Source: Geodermatophilus normandii
Lineage (GTDB): Bacteria > Actinomycetota > Actinomycetes > Mycobacteriales > Geodermatophilaceae
Reading direction: 5' to 3'
Assembly: GCF_003182485.1 (NCBI RefSeq)
Contig: NZ_QGTX01000001.1
Coordinates: 3,930,001-3,994,000 of the forward strand
DNA length: 64,000 nt
A program made the translations under genes and the position numbers. Below the pieces are notes generated by a model that had not been told where the DNA came from, did no database searches, and saw only the letters and a program-made list of their open reading frames with translations. Below, piece after piece: positions 1 to 6,691 of this stretch. Numbering within the stretch: the first letter of the stretch is position 1; every line of letters starts with the position of its first letter.

Positions 1-14
1 GGGCGGGGCGCCCG

Positions 15-809
15 CTAGCTGAGGGGGGTGTCCCGCTCCGCCCGCACCGGGGCGCCGGCCCGTGCCAGCGCCTGCTTGACGTCGCCGATCCGCAGCGTGC
101 CGAAGTGGAAGACGCTGGCGGCGAGCACCGCGTCCGCGCCGGCCTCGACCGCGGGCGGGAAGTGCTCCACCGCGCCGGCTCCCCCGCTGGCGATGACCGG
201 CACGCTCACCTCCCGGCGCACCGCGCGGATGAGCTCGGTGTCGAAGCCGGCGCGGGTGCCGTCGGCGTCCATCGAGTTGAGCAGCACCTCCCCCACCCCG
301 AGCTGTGCGGCCTGCACCACCCACTCGACGGCGTCGCGGCCGGTGCCGCGGCGCCCGCCGTGCGTGGTGATCTCGAAGCCGGAGTCGGTGACGGCGCCGT
401 CCCGGCACCGCCGGGCGTCGAGGGAGAGCACGAGCACCTGGTTGCCGAAGCGGTCGGCGATCTCGCTGATCAGCTCGGGCCGGGCGACGGCGGCGGTGTT
501 GACCGCGACCTTGTCGGCGCCGGCGCGCAGCAGCCGGTCGACGTCGTCGGGGCTGCGCACGCCGCCGCCGACGGTGAGCGGGATGAAGACGCTCTCGGCG
601 GTGCGCCGGACGACGTCGTAGGTGGTCTCGCGGTCGCCGGAGCTGGCGGTGATGTCGAGGAAGGTCAGCTCGTCGGCGCCCTCGGCGTCGTAGACGCGGG
701 CCATCTCCACCGGGTCGCCGGCGTCGCGCAGGTCGACGAAGTTGACGCCCTTGACCACCCGGCCGGCGTCGACGTCGAGGCACGGGATCACGCGGACGGC
801 GAGGCTCAC
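15..809 (-). CDS. hisF: Imidazole glycerol phosphate synthase cyclase subunit HisF
   Basis: HisF is the cyclase half of the HisF-HisH enzyme. It turns PRFAR plus ammonia into imidazole glycerol phosphate and AICAR in histidine synthesis. The 264-residue product is the usual length for a TIM-barrel HisF. It begins at a GTG reading [20 protein letters not shown], which holds the first catalytic Asp (CLDVD). The second catalytic Asp lies in VLSLDARR, and the phosphate-binding loops TVGGGV and IASGGAG are present. The GTG overlaps the stop of the Rid-family gene upstream as GTGA, so translation is probably coupled. The upstream reading frame stays open for another 117 codons, but that part is an out-of-frame shadow of priA and the Rid gene. 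Its glutaminase partner HisH lies about 9 kb away, which is unusual. Confidence 0.97.
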   Translation of the reverse strand: MSLAVRVIPCLDVDAGRVVKGVNFVDLRDAGDPVEMARVYDAEGADELTFLDITASSGDRETTYDVVRRTAESVFIPLTVGGGVRSPDDVDRLLRAGADKVAVNTAAVARPELISEIADRFGNQVLVLSLDARRCRDGAVTDSGFEITTHGGRRGTGRDAVEWVVQAAQLGVGEVLLNSMDADGTRAGFDTELIRAVRREVSVPVIASGGAGAVEHFPPAVEAGADAVLAASVFHFGTLRIGDVKQALARAGAPVRAERDTPLS

Positions 810-1192
810 GGGACCCGCACCGCGTCGGCCTCGACCTCGACGAGCATGTCGGGGTGCAGCAGCGAGGCCACGCCGATCATCGCGGTGGCGGGCCGGACGG
901 CGCCGAAGACCTCGCCGTGCACGCGGCCCACCTCCTCCCAGCGGGACGTGTCGGTGACGTACATCCGGGTGCGGACGACGTCGGTCGGGCTGAACCCGGC
1001 GGAGGTGAGCGCGTCGACCAGCACGCCGAAGGCGACGCGGGCCTGCGCGGTCACGTCCCCGGGGTGCACGACGGCGCCGTCGACGGTGGCGGTGCAGCCG
1101 CTGACCCACGCCTGCTGCCCGGCGACGACGACCCGGCTGTAGCCGACGACGTCCTCCCACGGCCCGCCGGAGCCGATGCGCCGCACCGTCAC
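806..1192 (-). CDS. Rid family (YjgF/YER057c/UK114) protein
   Basis: This 128-residue protein has the size and fold features of Rid proteins, whose RidA members hydrolyse reactive enamine/imine intermediates. The conserved C-terminal region [15 protein letters not shown] is typical (family motif near P.xxVEIE.xA). The RidA catalytic Arg is not clear to me, so the exact subfamily is left open. The start is the GTG that overlaps the priA stop as GTGA, and its own stop overlaps the hisF start the same way. The gene is therefore translated within the priA-hisF unit. A Rid gene between priA and hisF also occurs in other actinobacteria, and the position suggests a housekeeping role linked to amino-acid synthesis. 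An enamine deaminase role is inferred from the family only. Confidence 0.88.
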   Translation of the reverse strand: MTVRRIGSGGPWEDVVGYSRVVVAGQQAWVSGCTATVDGAVVHPGDVTAQARVAFGVLVDALTSAGFSPTDVVRTRMYVTDTSRWEEVGRVHGEVFGAVRPATAMIGVASLLHPDMLVEVEADAVRVP

Positions 1193-1923
1193 GACGACGC
1201 CTCGCGGGTCACCTGCAGGGCCTCCGGCAGCGTGAAGGCCCCGGCGTAGAGGGCCTTGCCGACGATGGCCCCCTCGACGCCGACGGCGGCCAGCCCGGCC
1301 AGCGCGCGGATGTCGTCGAGCGAGCTGACCCCGCCGGAGGCGACGACGGGCTTCGGGGTGGCGGCGCAGACCTCGCGGAGCAGGTCGAGGTTCGGGCCGC
1401 GCAGGGTGCCGTCCTTGGTGATGTCGGTGACGACGTAGCGGGCGCAGCCCTCGGCGTCGAGGCGGGCGAGGGTCTCGTAGAGCTCGCCGCCCTCGCGGGT
1501 CCACCCGCGCGCGGCCAGCCGGGTGCCGCGGACGTCGAGGCCGACGGCGATGCGGTCGCCGTGCTCGGCGATGGCGCGGGCGCACCACTCGGGCGACTCC
1601 AGCGCGGCGGTGCCCAGGTTCACCCGGCGGCAGCCGGTGGCCAGCGCGGCGGCCAGCGACTCGTCGTCGCGGATGCCGCCGGAGAGCTCCACGTCGACGT
1701 CGAGCTCGCCGACCACGCGGGCCAGCAGCTCGTGGTTGCTGCCGCGTCCGAAGGCGGCGTCGAGGTCGACCAGGTGCACCCACTCGGCGCCGTCGCGCTG
1801 CCACTGCAGCGCGGCGTCGAGGGGGTCGCCGTAGGAGGTCTCGCTGCCGGCCTCCCCCTGGACGAGACGGACGGCCTGGCCGTCGGCGACGTCGACGGCG
1901 GGGAGCAGCTGGAGGGTCGGCAC
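1189..1923 (-). CDS. priA: Phosphoribosyl isomerase PriA (HisA/TrpF dual function)
   Basis: PriA catalyses the ProFAR isomerase step of histidine synthesis. In actinobacteria it also does the TrpF step of tryptophan synthesis. The 244-residue TIM barrel has [19 protein letters not shown] with the first catalytic Asp, [19 protein letters not shown], and [11 protein letters not shown] with the second catalytic Asp. [12 protein letters not shown] follows near the C-terminus. The close match to actinobacterial PriA rather than HisA is from memory of those sequences; dual function is inferred. The GTG start lies 7 bases after a TANNNT box (TACGCT, 1936-1931 on the minus strand), so the message is probably leaderless. 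It is the first gene of priA-rid-hisF and is cut off from hisD-hisH by 8 kb of other genes. Confidence 0.94.
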   Translation of the reverse strand: MPTLQLLPAVDVADGQAVRLVQGEAGSETSYGDPLDAALQWQRDGAEWVHLVDLDAAFGRGSNHELLARVVGELDVDVELSGGIRDDESLAAALATGCRRVNLGTAALESPEWCARAIAEHGDRIAVGLDVRGTRLAARGWTREGGELYETLARLDAEGCARYVVTDITKDGTLRGPNLDLLREVCAATPKPVVASGGVSSLDDIRALAGLAAVGVEGAIVGKALYAGAFTLPEALQVTREASS

Positions 1924-1930
1924 GGCGACC

Positions 1931-1971
1931 AGCGTAGGGACCGGCCGCCGTGCCCCGAGGCACCCGGGGCA
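1931..1971. promoter_or_regulatory. priA -10 box and inverted repeat in divergent region
   Basis: On the minus strand TACGCT (1936-1931) matches the actinobacterial -10 pattern TANNNT and lies 7 bases before the priA GTG, so a leaderless transcript is expected. Just upstream is an inverted repeat, TGCCCCG (1951-1957) and CGGGGCA (1965-1971), between priA and the divergent nitroreductase gene. It could be an operator. No clear -35 is seen. Confidence 0.45.
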
Positions 1972-1981
1972 GGCTGCGGGC

Positions 1982-2593
1982 GTGGAGTTCGCCGACGTCG
2001 TCCGCAGGCGCCGCATGGTGCGCGACTACGACCCCGACCGGCCCGTGCCCGCGGAGGTGCGCGAGCGGCTGCTCGCCCACGCGATCCGGGCGCCGTCGGC
2101 CGGGTTCACCCAGGGGTGGGCCTTCCTGGTCCTGGAGTCGGCGGAGGAGCGGGACCTGTTCTGGTCGGTGACGGCCGGTCCCGGGGCCCCGGACGCCTGG
2201 CTGACCCGCATGCGCCGCGCCCCGCTGCTCGTCGTCCCGCTCTCGTCGAAGGACGCCTACCTCGACCGCTACGCCGAGCCGGACAAGGGCTGGACCGACC
2301 GCGACCCCGCCGCCGTCGCTGCCCGCTGGCCGGTGCCCTACTGGGACGTCGACGCCGGGATGGCCGCGCTGATGATGCTGCTGACCGCCGTCGACGAGGG
2401 GCTGGGCGCCTGCCTGTTCGGGATCCCGGGCGAGCGGGTGGACGCCTTCCGGGCCGCGTTCGGGATCCCGCCGTCGCACCGGCCGGTCGGCGTCGTGTCC
2501 GTGGGCTACCCGGGCGACGGCGACCGGCGCTCCCCGTCGCTGAAGCGGGGGCGGCGGGGCGTGGACGAGGTCGTGCACCGGGGCCGGTGGTGA
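1982..2593 (+). CDS. Nitroreductase family protein
   Basis: The 203-residue product looks like an FMN-dependent nitroreductase-fold oxidoreductase. The N-terminal signature [18 protein letters not shown] is the classical start of the family, where the paired Arg residues contact the FMN phosphate. [17 protein letters not shown] follows, and near the C-terminus ACLFGIPGE and GVVSVGYPG correspond to the second FMN-binding stretch. The substrate cannot be told. The GTG start is the first in frame and is divergent from priA with a 58-base gap. A short-chain dehydrogenase gene follows 27 bases downstream on the same strand, so the two may form a transcription unit. The insert [19 protein letters not shown] in the middle is seen in a nitroreductase subgroup of actinobacteria, as I recall it. 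Confidence 0.85.
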   Translation: MEFADVVRRRRMVRDYDPDRPVPAEVRERLLAHAIRAPSAGFTQGWAFLVLESAEERDLFWSVTAGPGAPDAWLTRMRRAPLLVVPLSSKDAYLDRYAEPDKGWTDRDPAAVAARWPVPYWDVDAGMAALMMLLTAVDEGLGACLFGIPGERVDAFRAAFGIPPSHRPVGVVSVGYPGDGDRRSPSLKRGRRGVDEVVHRGRW

Positions 2594-2620
2594 GCGGGCC
2601 GCCTGGTTGACTGCCCGCCC

Positions 2621-3379
2621 GTGACCGACACCTCGCGCGCCGTCCTCGTCACCGGTGGGTCCCGCGGCATCGGCCGGGCCATCGCCCGCGCCTTCGCCGG
2701 GCGTGGCGACCGGGTGGCCGTCCACTGGGGCACCTCCCGGGAGCGCGCCGAGGACGTCCTCGCCGGGCTGCCCGGGTCCGGCCACGCGCTCGTGCAGGCC
2801 GACATGGCCGACGCCGCGTCGGTCGGCGCGATGGTCGACGCCGCCGCCGAGGCGCTCGGCGGGCTCGACGTGCTGGTCAACAACGCCGGCGTCTTCGTGG
2901 CGTCCCCGCCGCTGACGTCGTCGTACGAGGAGTGGCAGGCCGTCTGGGCGCAGACCCTGGCGGTGAACCTGCTCGGCGCGGCCAACGCCACCTTCCGCGC
3001 CGTGCCGCACCTGCGGGCCGCCGGGGGTGGCGCGGTGGTGAACGTGTCGAGCCGCGGCGCCTTCCGGGGCGAGCCGCAGAACCCGGCCTACGGCGCCTCG
3101 AAGGCCGGGATGAACGCGTTCGCGCAGTCGATGGCCCTCGCGCTCGCGCCGCTGGGCATCTCGGTGACCTGCGTGGCGCCGGGCTTCGTGCAGACCGAGA
3201 TGGCGCGCGAGGTGCTCGACGGGCCCGGCGGGGACGCGGTGCGCGCGCAGTCCCCGCTGGGCCGCGTCGCCCGGCCCGAGGAGGTCGCCTCGGCGGTGGT
3301 GTGGCTGGCCTCGCCGGAGGCGCGGTTCTCCACCGGGACGATCGTCGACGTGAACGGGGCCTCCTACCTGCGCAGCTGA
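2621..3379 (+). CDS. Short-chain dehydrogenase/reductase (SDR, FabG-like)
   Basis: This is a classical SDR of 252 residues. The dinucleotide-binding TGGSRGIG is at residues 11-18 and NNAG at 87-90. The catalytic Ser is near 143-144, and Tyr157 and Lys161 lie in PAYGASKAG. The C-terminal stretch has PGFVQTEM and a closing VDVNGASYLRS, as in FabG-like enzymes. The lack of an acidic residue after the second beta strand (VAVHWGTSRERAE, with Arg and Ser) suggests NADPH preference. Function beyond an NAD(P)-dependent oxidoreductase cannot be assigned. It starts with GTG 27 bases after the nitroreductase stop and ends 5 bases before the convergent VOC gene. Confidence 0.9.
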   Translation: MTDTSRAVLVTGGSRGIGRAIARAFAGRGDRVAVHWGTSRERAEDVLAGLPGSGHALVQADMADAASVGAMVDAAAEALGGLDVLVNNAGVFVASPPLTSSYEEWQAVWAQTLAVNLLGAANATFRAVPHLRAAGGGAVVNVSSRGAFRGEPQNPAYGASKAGMNAFAQSMALALAPLGISVTCVAPGFVQTEMAREVLDGPGGDAVRAQSPLGRVARPEEVASAVVWLASPEARFSTGTIVDVNGASYLRS

Positions 3380-3384
3380 GCGGG

Positions 3385-3786
3385 TCAGCCGCGGTGCGCG
3401 GCCGCCCAGTGCGGGTTGGTCATGAGGCCGAGCAGGTTGCCGAACGGGTCGGCCACCACGGCGGTGGCCCAGCCCTCGCCGCGCACGGTGGGCGGCTGCA
3501 CGACGGCGGCGCCCGCGGACTCCATCCGCGCGACCGCGGCGGGCAGGTCGTCGACGTGCCAGTGGACGACGACGCCGGCCGGCTGCCCGGCGGTCCAGGT
3601 GGCGTAGCGGACGTCCATGACGCCGAGCTCGTCCTCGTCGTCGCCGATGCGGAACTCGACGTAGGCCGGCGGGCCCTCCAGGGGCCGGGTGAAGTAGGGC
3701 TCGGCGTCGAGCACGCCGGCGTACCAGCGGACCGCGGCGGGGACGTCGGCGGCGAGCAGGGTCACGGTGGCGAGGCCTCGGAGCAC
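3385..3786 (-). CDS. VOC (glyoxalase/bleomycin resistance) family protein
   Basis: This 133-residue protein has one vicinal oxygen chelate module pair. It opens with a beta strand, LATVTLLAADVPAAVRWYAGVL, and closes with ATAVVADPFGNLLGLMTNP, the typical metal-side end of a glyoxalase-like fold. VOC proteins include isomerases, dioxygenases and drug-binding resistance proteins, and the substrate cannot be read here. The GTG start is supported by GGAAGG eight bases upstream. The gene is divergent from a WYL-type regulator, and a perfect inverted repeat lies between them. The VOC protein is therefore probably the regulator's target. Confidence 0.85.
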   Translation of the reverse strand: MLRGLATVTLLAADVPAAVRWYAGVLDAEPYFTRPLEGPPAYVEFRIGDDEDELGVMDVRYATWTAGQPAGVVVHWHVDDLPAAVARMESAGAAVVQPPTVRGEGWATAVVADPFGNLLGLMTNPHWAAAHRG

Positions 3787-3850
3787 GGGAGGGTCCTTCC
3801 GTCGGGCGGTCCGCCGGCTGCGATCCGCTCGAGGACGACCCTGCCGGTCG

Positions 3851-3873
3851 AAGTGCTCACCTCCTGAGCACTT
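3851..3873. promoter_or_regulatory. Perfect inverted repeat operator between VOC and WYL regulator genes
   Basis: AAGTGCTCA (3851-3859), five bases (CCTCC), then TGAGCACTT (3865-3873) form a perfect 9-bp inverted repeat. It lies 65 bases before the VOC start and 20 bases before the proposed start of the divergent regulator. This is the expected place for an autoregulatory operator serving both genes. That it binds the neighbouring WYL protein is inferred from position only. Confidence 0.7.
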
Positions 3874-3893
3874 TGCGGGGCATCCTCTCCCGC

Positions 3894-4853
3894 GTGCGCG
3901 CCGACCGGCTGGTGGCCCTCCTCCTGCTGCTGCAGACGCGCGGCCGGGTCACGGCCGCCGAGGCGGCCGGTGAGCTGGAGGTCTCCGTGGCCACGGCCCG
4001 GCGGGACCTCGAGGCACTGGCGGCGGCGGGCGTGCCCGTCTACCCGCAGGCCGGGCGGGGCGGCGGCTGGCAGCTCGTGGGCGGTGCGCGCACCGACCTG
4101 ACCGGGCTGTCCGCGCCGGAGGCCCGGGCGCTGTTCCTGCTGCTGGGCCCGGCGTCGTCGGCCGGCCCGGACGCCCGCGGCGCCCTGCGCAAGCTGCTGC
4201 GGGCGCTGCCGGGGACCTTCCGCGCGGACGCCGCGGCCGCGGCCGAGGCCGTCGTCGTCGACCCGGCGGGCTGGGGCGAGCGGGCGCGCGAGCGGCCGGA
4301 GGTGGCCCTGCTGCTCGACGCCGTCGTCGCCCGGCGGGTGGTGGAGTTCGACTACGCCGGCCGGGGTGGTGCGCCGGGCCGGCGGCGCGCGGAGCCGTGG
4401 GGGCTCGTGGACAAGGACGGCACCTGGTACCTGGTCGCCGGGACGCAGGCCGGGCGGCGCACGTTCCGCCTGGACCGGATGGGTGCGCCCGCGGTGACCG
4501 GGGAGGTGTTCGAGCGGCCCGCCGACCTCGACCTGCCCGGGGTGTGGGACGAGGTGGTCGGCGCGGTGGAGCGCTCCCGGTCGCTCGTGGCGGCGACCGT
4601 GCTGGCGCCCGGGCGGCTGGTGCCGGTGCTGCTCGACCGGTTCGGCCGGCACTGCACGGTCGAGGACGCGGCCGTGCACGGGCCGGACGCCGACGGGCAC
4701 GTGCGGCTGCGGGTGGCCGCGCACACGGCGCGGTCGGTCGCCGAGCAGCTGGCCGGCTTCGGCGGTGTACTGCAGGTGCTGGGCCCGCCCGCCGTCCGCG
4801 CCGAGCTGGCGGCCCTCGGCGCCGAGCTGGTCGAGCGCCACGGCGGTGCATGA
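3894..4853 (+). CDS. HTH/WYL-domain transcriptional regulator (YafY type)
   Basis: The N-terminal 60 residues are a winged helix-turn-helix of the DeoR/HTH_11 kind (ADRLVALLLLLQTRGRVTAAE, then SVATARRDLEAL). The centre carries a WYL domain with GTWYLVAGTQAGRRTFRLDRM, and the C-terminus a WCX-type extension. WYL proteins sense small ligands or nucleic acids. I chose the GTG at 3894 (319 residues) because the product then starts at VRADRLVALL, as family members do. A TTG at 3873 in the same frame would add seven residues but lies on the operator. It is divergent from the VOC gene and followed by a 9-bp hairpin at its stop codon. Confidence 0.88.
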   Translation: MRADRLVALLLLLQTRGRVTAAEAAGELEVSVATARRDLEALAAAGVPVYPQAGRGGGWQLVGGARTDLTGLSAPEARALFLLLGPASSAGPDARGALRKLLRALPGTFRADAAAAAEAVVVDPAGWGERARERPEVALLLDAVVARRVVEFDYAGRGGAPGRRRAEPWGLVDKDGTWYLVAGTQAGRRTFRLDRMGAPAVTGEVFERPADLDLPGVWDEVVGAVERSRSLVAATVLAPGRLVPVLLDRFGRHCTVEDAAVHGPDADGHVRLRVAAHTARSVAEQLAGFGGVLQVLGPPAVRAELAALGAELVERHGGA

Positions 4854-4875
4854 GAGCGCCCTCATCGCGCTCTCA
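4851..4875. terminator. Hairpin overlapping the regulator stop codon
   Basis: TGAGAGCGC (4851-4859) and GCGCTCTCA (4867-4875) form a perfect 9-bp stem with a 7-base loop; the first three bases are the stop codon of the WYL regulator. No T-run follows, so it is an intrinsic-like hairpin of uncertain strength. A second repeat with the same TGAGAG/CTCTCA arms lies at 5099-5120. Confidence 0.5.
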
Positions 4876-4909
4876 CCGCCGCGTCACCGGCGGTCCCCAG
4901 GGTGGGCCG

Positions 4910-5094
4910 GTGGACACCTCGCTGCTGCCCCCGACCGCCGTGCCGCCGTCGTGGCCGCCGTCCCTGCGGGTGCTGCTGGGAGAGCCGGCGGCGGGCTCGA
5001 CGCGCTGCCCGCGGTGGGCACCGCCCGGCGCGGCGCGACCGACCCGGTCCCGCGGGTCCGGGCGCACGCGACCGTCTCCGTGACCCCCGGGTGA
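4910..5094 (+). CDS. Possible small protein, apparently frameshifted
   Basis: From a GTG at 4910 a frame reads VDTSLLPPTAVPPSWPPSLR and onward with strong GC at third positions. After the GGG at about 4993-4995 that bias moves to the next frame, which reads GLDALPAVGTARRGATDPVP and stops at 5094. Joining the two by one extra base gives a protein of about 61 residues. No family is recognised and no clear ribosome site is seen. The stretch lies between two related hairpins. It may be only a non-coding gap. The pattern matches the one-base deletions seen elsewhere in this window. Confidence 0.25.
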
Positions 5095-5098
5095 GACG

Positions 5099-5120
5099 CG
5101 GATGAGAGCACTCTCATCCG
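5099..5120. terminator. Inverted repeat downstream of the DUF222-HNH gene
   Basis: Ten-base arms CGGATGAGAG (5099-5108) and CTCTCATCCG (5111-5120) flank two bases. The repeat lies 20 bases past the stop of the DUF222-HNH gene and may be a terminator. With so short a loop it could equally be a protein-binding palindrome. Confidence 0.45.
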
Positions 5121-5139
5121 ACCGGCTCGGCGAGCGCCG

Positions 5140-6612
5140 TCAGAACGGCGGTGGGTGCGTCCCCCCGGCCGCGGACGGTGGTGCGCCTGCCCGGACCGGC
5201 GGCGCGTCGACCACGCGCGGCGGATCGGTGACCCGGGTGACGCCCGAGGGCGTGGTCACCTCCAGCCGGCCGCCGGGCAGCATCCGGAAGCGCCAGCCGC
5301 GGGCGTGCGTCTTGAGCCGGTGGTGCCGGCGGCACAGGCAGCACAGGTTGTCGCAGGTCGTGGCCCCGCGCGGCCAGGGGACGCAGTGGTCGAGGTCGGT
5401 GCGGCCCACCCGGCGCGTGCACTGCGGATGCCGGCACCGGCGGTCGCGGATGGCGGTGAACCGCCGCTGTCCCGTGCGCGGCCGGTAGTGCGGGGTGCCG
5501 GGAGGGCGCCGCAGACCCGCCTCGCGGGCCCCCCGCTCGACGGCCCGCCGGGTCCCCACGGCCACCAGGTCCCCGGCCCCGTCGTGGACGGCGAACTCGA
5601 GGCTGCCGCCCTCCGGACGCCGCAGGCCCAGCGCGCCGGCCTCCGCCAGGAGCGCGCGGCACTGCGCCCCGCTCACGGGGTGGCCGTCGACCTCCGCCGG
5701 CCCGTCCCCGCCCCGCAGCGTGGACAGCTGCGCGTGGACGACGAGCGAGACGCCCACCGCGGGGCGCCGCTCCCAGGGCCGCAGCACGAGGTCGCGGAGG
5801 ACCGCGGTGCGCAGCTGACCGATCGGCCGCGCGTCGCCGGCGGCGCGCAGCTGGCGCGCCCAGCCGTCGATGGCCGTGCCACACGCAGCGGCCTCGGGCA
5901 GCGGCAGGTCGGCCATCAGCCGGCCCATCCCGTCCTCCGTCGCCCACCAGCGGACGTCGGCGGCGGAACGGGCCCGCTGGTGGCGCCGCTCGCGCGCCTC
6001 GGGGTCGAGCCGGTCGATGCGCCGACGGAGGGCGTCCCGCAGCCCACCCGGTGTCCGGCCTCCCGCCCGGGGCAGCACGTCGGTCTCCACGCGCGCGGCG
6101 AGGTCGGCGTCGAGCGGCTCGAGCAGGTCGACGACGGCGTCGGCGTGCGCCTCGTCGATCTCGCCGCGGCGCAGCGCCTCCAGCGTGGCGAGGAACCGGG
6201 TGGTCAGCGCCAGCGACGTCCGGATCAGCCGCCCGGCCCGGCGTTCCCCGTAGGGGTGGACGAGGGCCAGCTCGCACGGCAGCCACTCGCTGACGTCCAT
6301 GACCTCGGGGACGGCCGGGCCCGGCTCGGCGGGGCGCTGCGCGGCCAGCAGCCCGACCAGCTCGGCGCGGTCGGCGGCCAGCGCGGCGGCGCGGCGCTCG
6401 CCCAGCTGCAGCAGCCGGACGATCCACCGGTCGGGCAGCGCCGCCCGCTCGGGACTGCCCGGCGGGCAGGCGGCGGCGATGAACTCGTCGGTGGACGGCA
6501 GGTCGTCGAGCGCCGCGACCAGCTCCTCCCGGGACACCGGCGTGCCGTCGTCGGCGAAGCAGCCGAGGGACCGGACGACCCCGTCGGCGGACACCTCCGC
6601 ACACTCGAACAC
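5140..6612 (-). CDS. DUF222 / HNH endonuclease domain protein (13E12 repeat family)
   Basis: This 490-residue protein has an N-terminal to central DUF222 region and a C-terminal HNH nuclease module. The HNH part reads CRHPQCTRRVGRTDLDHCVP, then CCLCRRHHRLKTH, with four cysteines for zinc and the DH and HH catalytic pair. Such genes are abundant, often multicopy, in actinobacteria; their role is unknown. A longer frame opens at GTG 6678, but I chose GTG 6612. There the product begins VFECAEV, a -10 box (TACTCT, 6625-6620) lies seven bases upstream, and a LexA-like box sits on the start codon. As I recall, mycobacterial 13E12 genes have the same arrangement. The stop is followed by an inverted repeat at 5099-5120. 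Confidence 0.9.
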   Translation of the reverse strand: MFECAEVSADGVVRSLGCFADDGTPVSREELVAALDDLPSTDEFIAAACPPGSPERAALPDRWIVRLLQLGERRAAALAADRAELVGLLAAQRPAEPGPAVPEVMDVSEWLPCELALVHPYGERRAGRLIRTSLALTTRFLATLEALRRGEIDEAHADAVVDLLEPLDADLAARVETDVLPRAGGRTPGGLRDALRRRIDRLDPEARERRHQRARSAADVRWWATEDGMGRLMADLPLPEAAACGTAIDGWARQLRAAGDARPIGQLRTAVLRDLVLRPWERRPAVGVSLVVHAQLSTLRGGDGPAEVDGHPVSGAQCRALLAEAGALGLRRPEGGSLEFAVHDGAGDLVAVGTRRAVERGAREAGLRRPPGTPHYRPRTGQRRFTAIRDRRCRHPQCTRRVGRTDLDHCVPWPRGATTCDNLCCLCRRHHRLKTHARGWRFRMLPGGRLEVTTPSGVTRVTDPPRVVDAPPVRAGAPPSAAGGTHPPPF

Positions 6613-6625
6613 GTGTACGAGAGTA
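6605..6625 (-). promoter_or_regulatory. LexA-like SOS box and -10 box over the DUF222-HNH start
   Basis: TCGAACACGTGTACGA (6605-6620, plus strand) matches the actinobacterial SOS consensus TCGAAC-N4-GTTCGA at all but one position. It covers the GTG start (6612-6610) and abuts the -10-like TACTCT (6625-6620, minus strand). A repressor bound here would block both transcription and the start of a leaderless message. Confidence 0.65.
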
Positions 6626-6691
6626 GCGGTTCCGGTCGGGTACGGCGCGGTGGATCCCCAGGTCAGCAGCCGGTCCACAGCTTCCCGGGGC

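Noticed and set aside
3784-3800. A third copy of the hairpin element at the VOC gene start
   Set aside because: Only GAAGGACCC is shared, which is explained by a ribosome site; the ACCCCTCGC core and the stem are missing.
6613-6678. Upstream GTG (6678) as start of the DUF222-HNH protein
   Set aside because: It would place the LexA-like box and -10 element inside the gene and add 22 residues not typical of the family.
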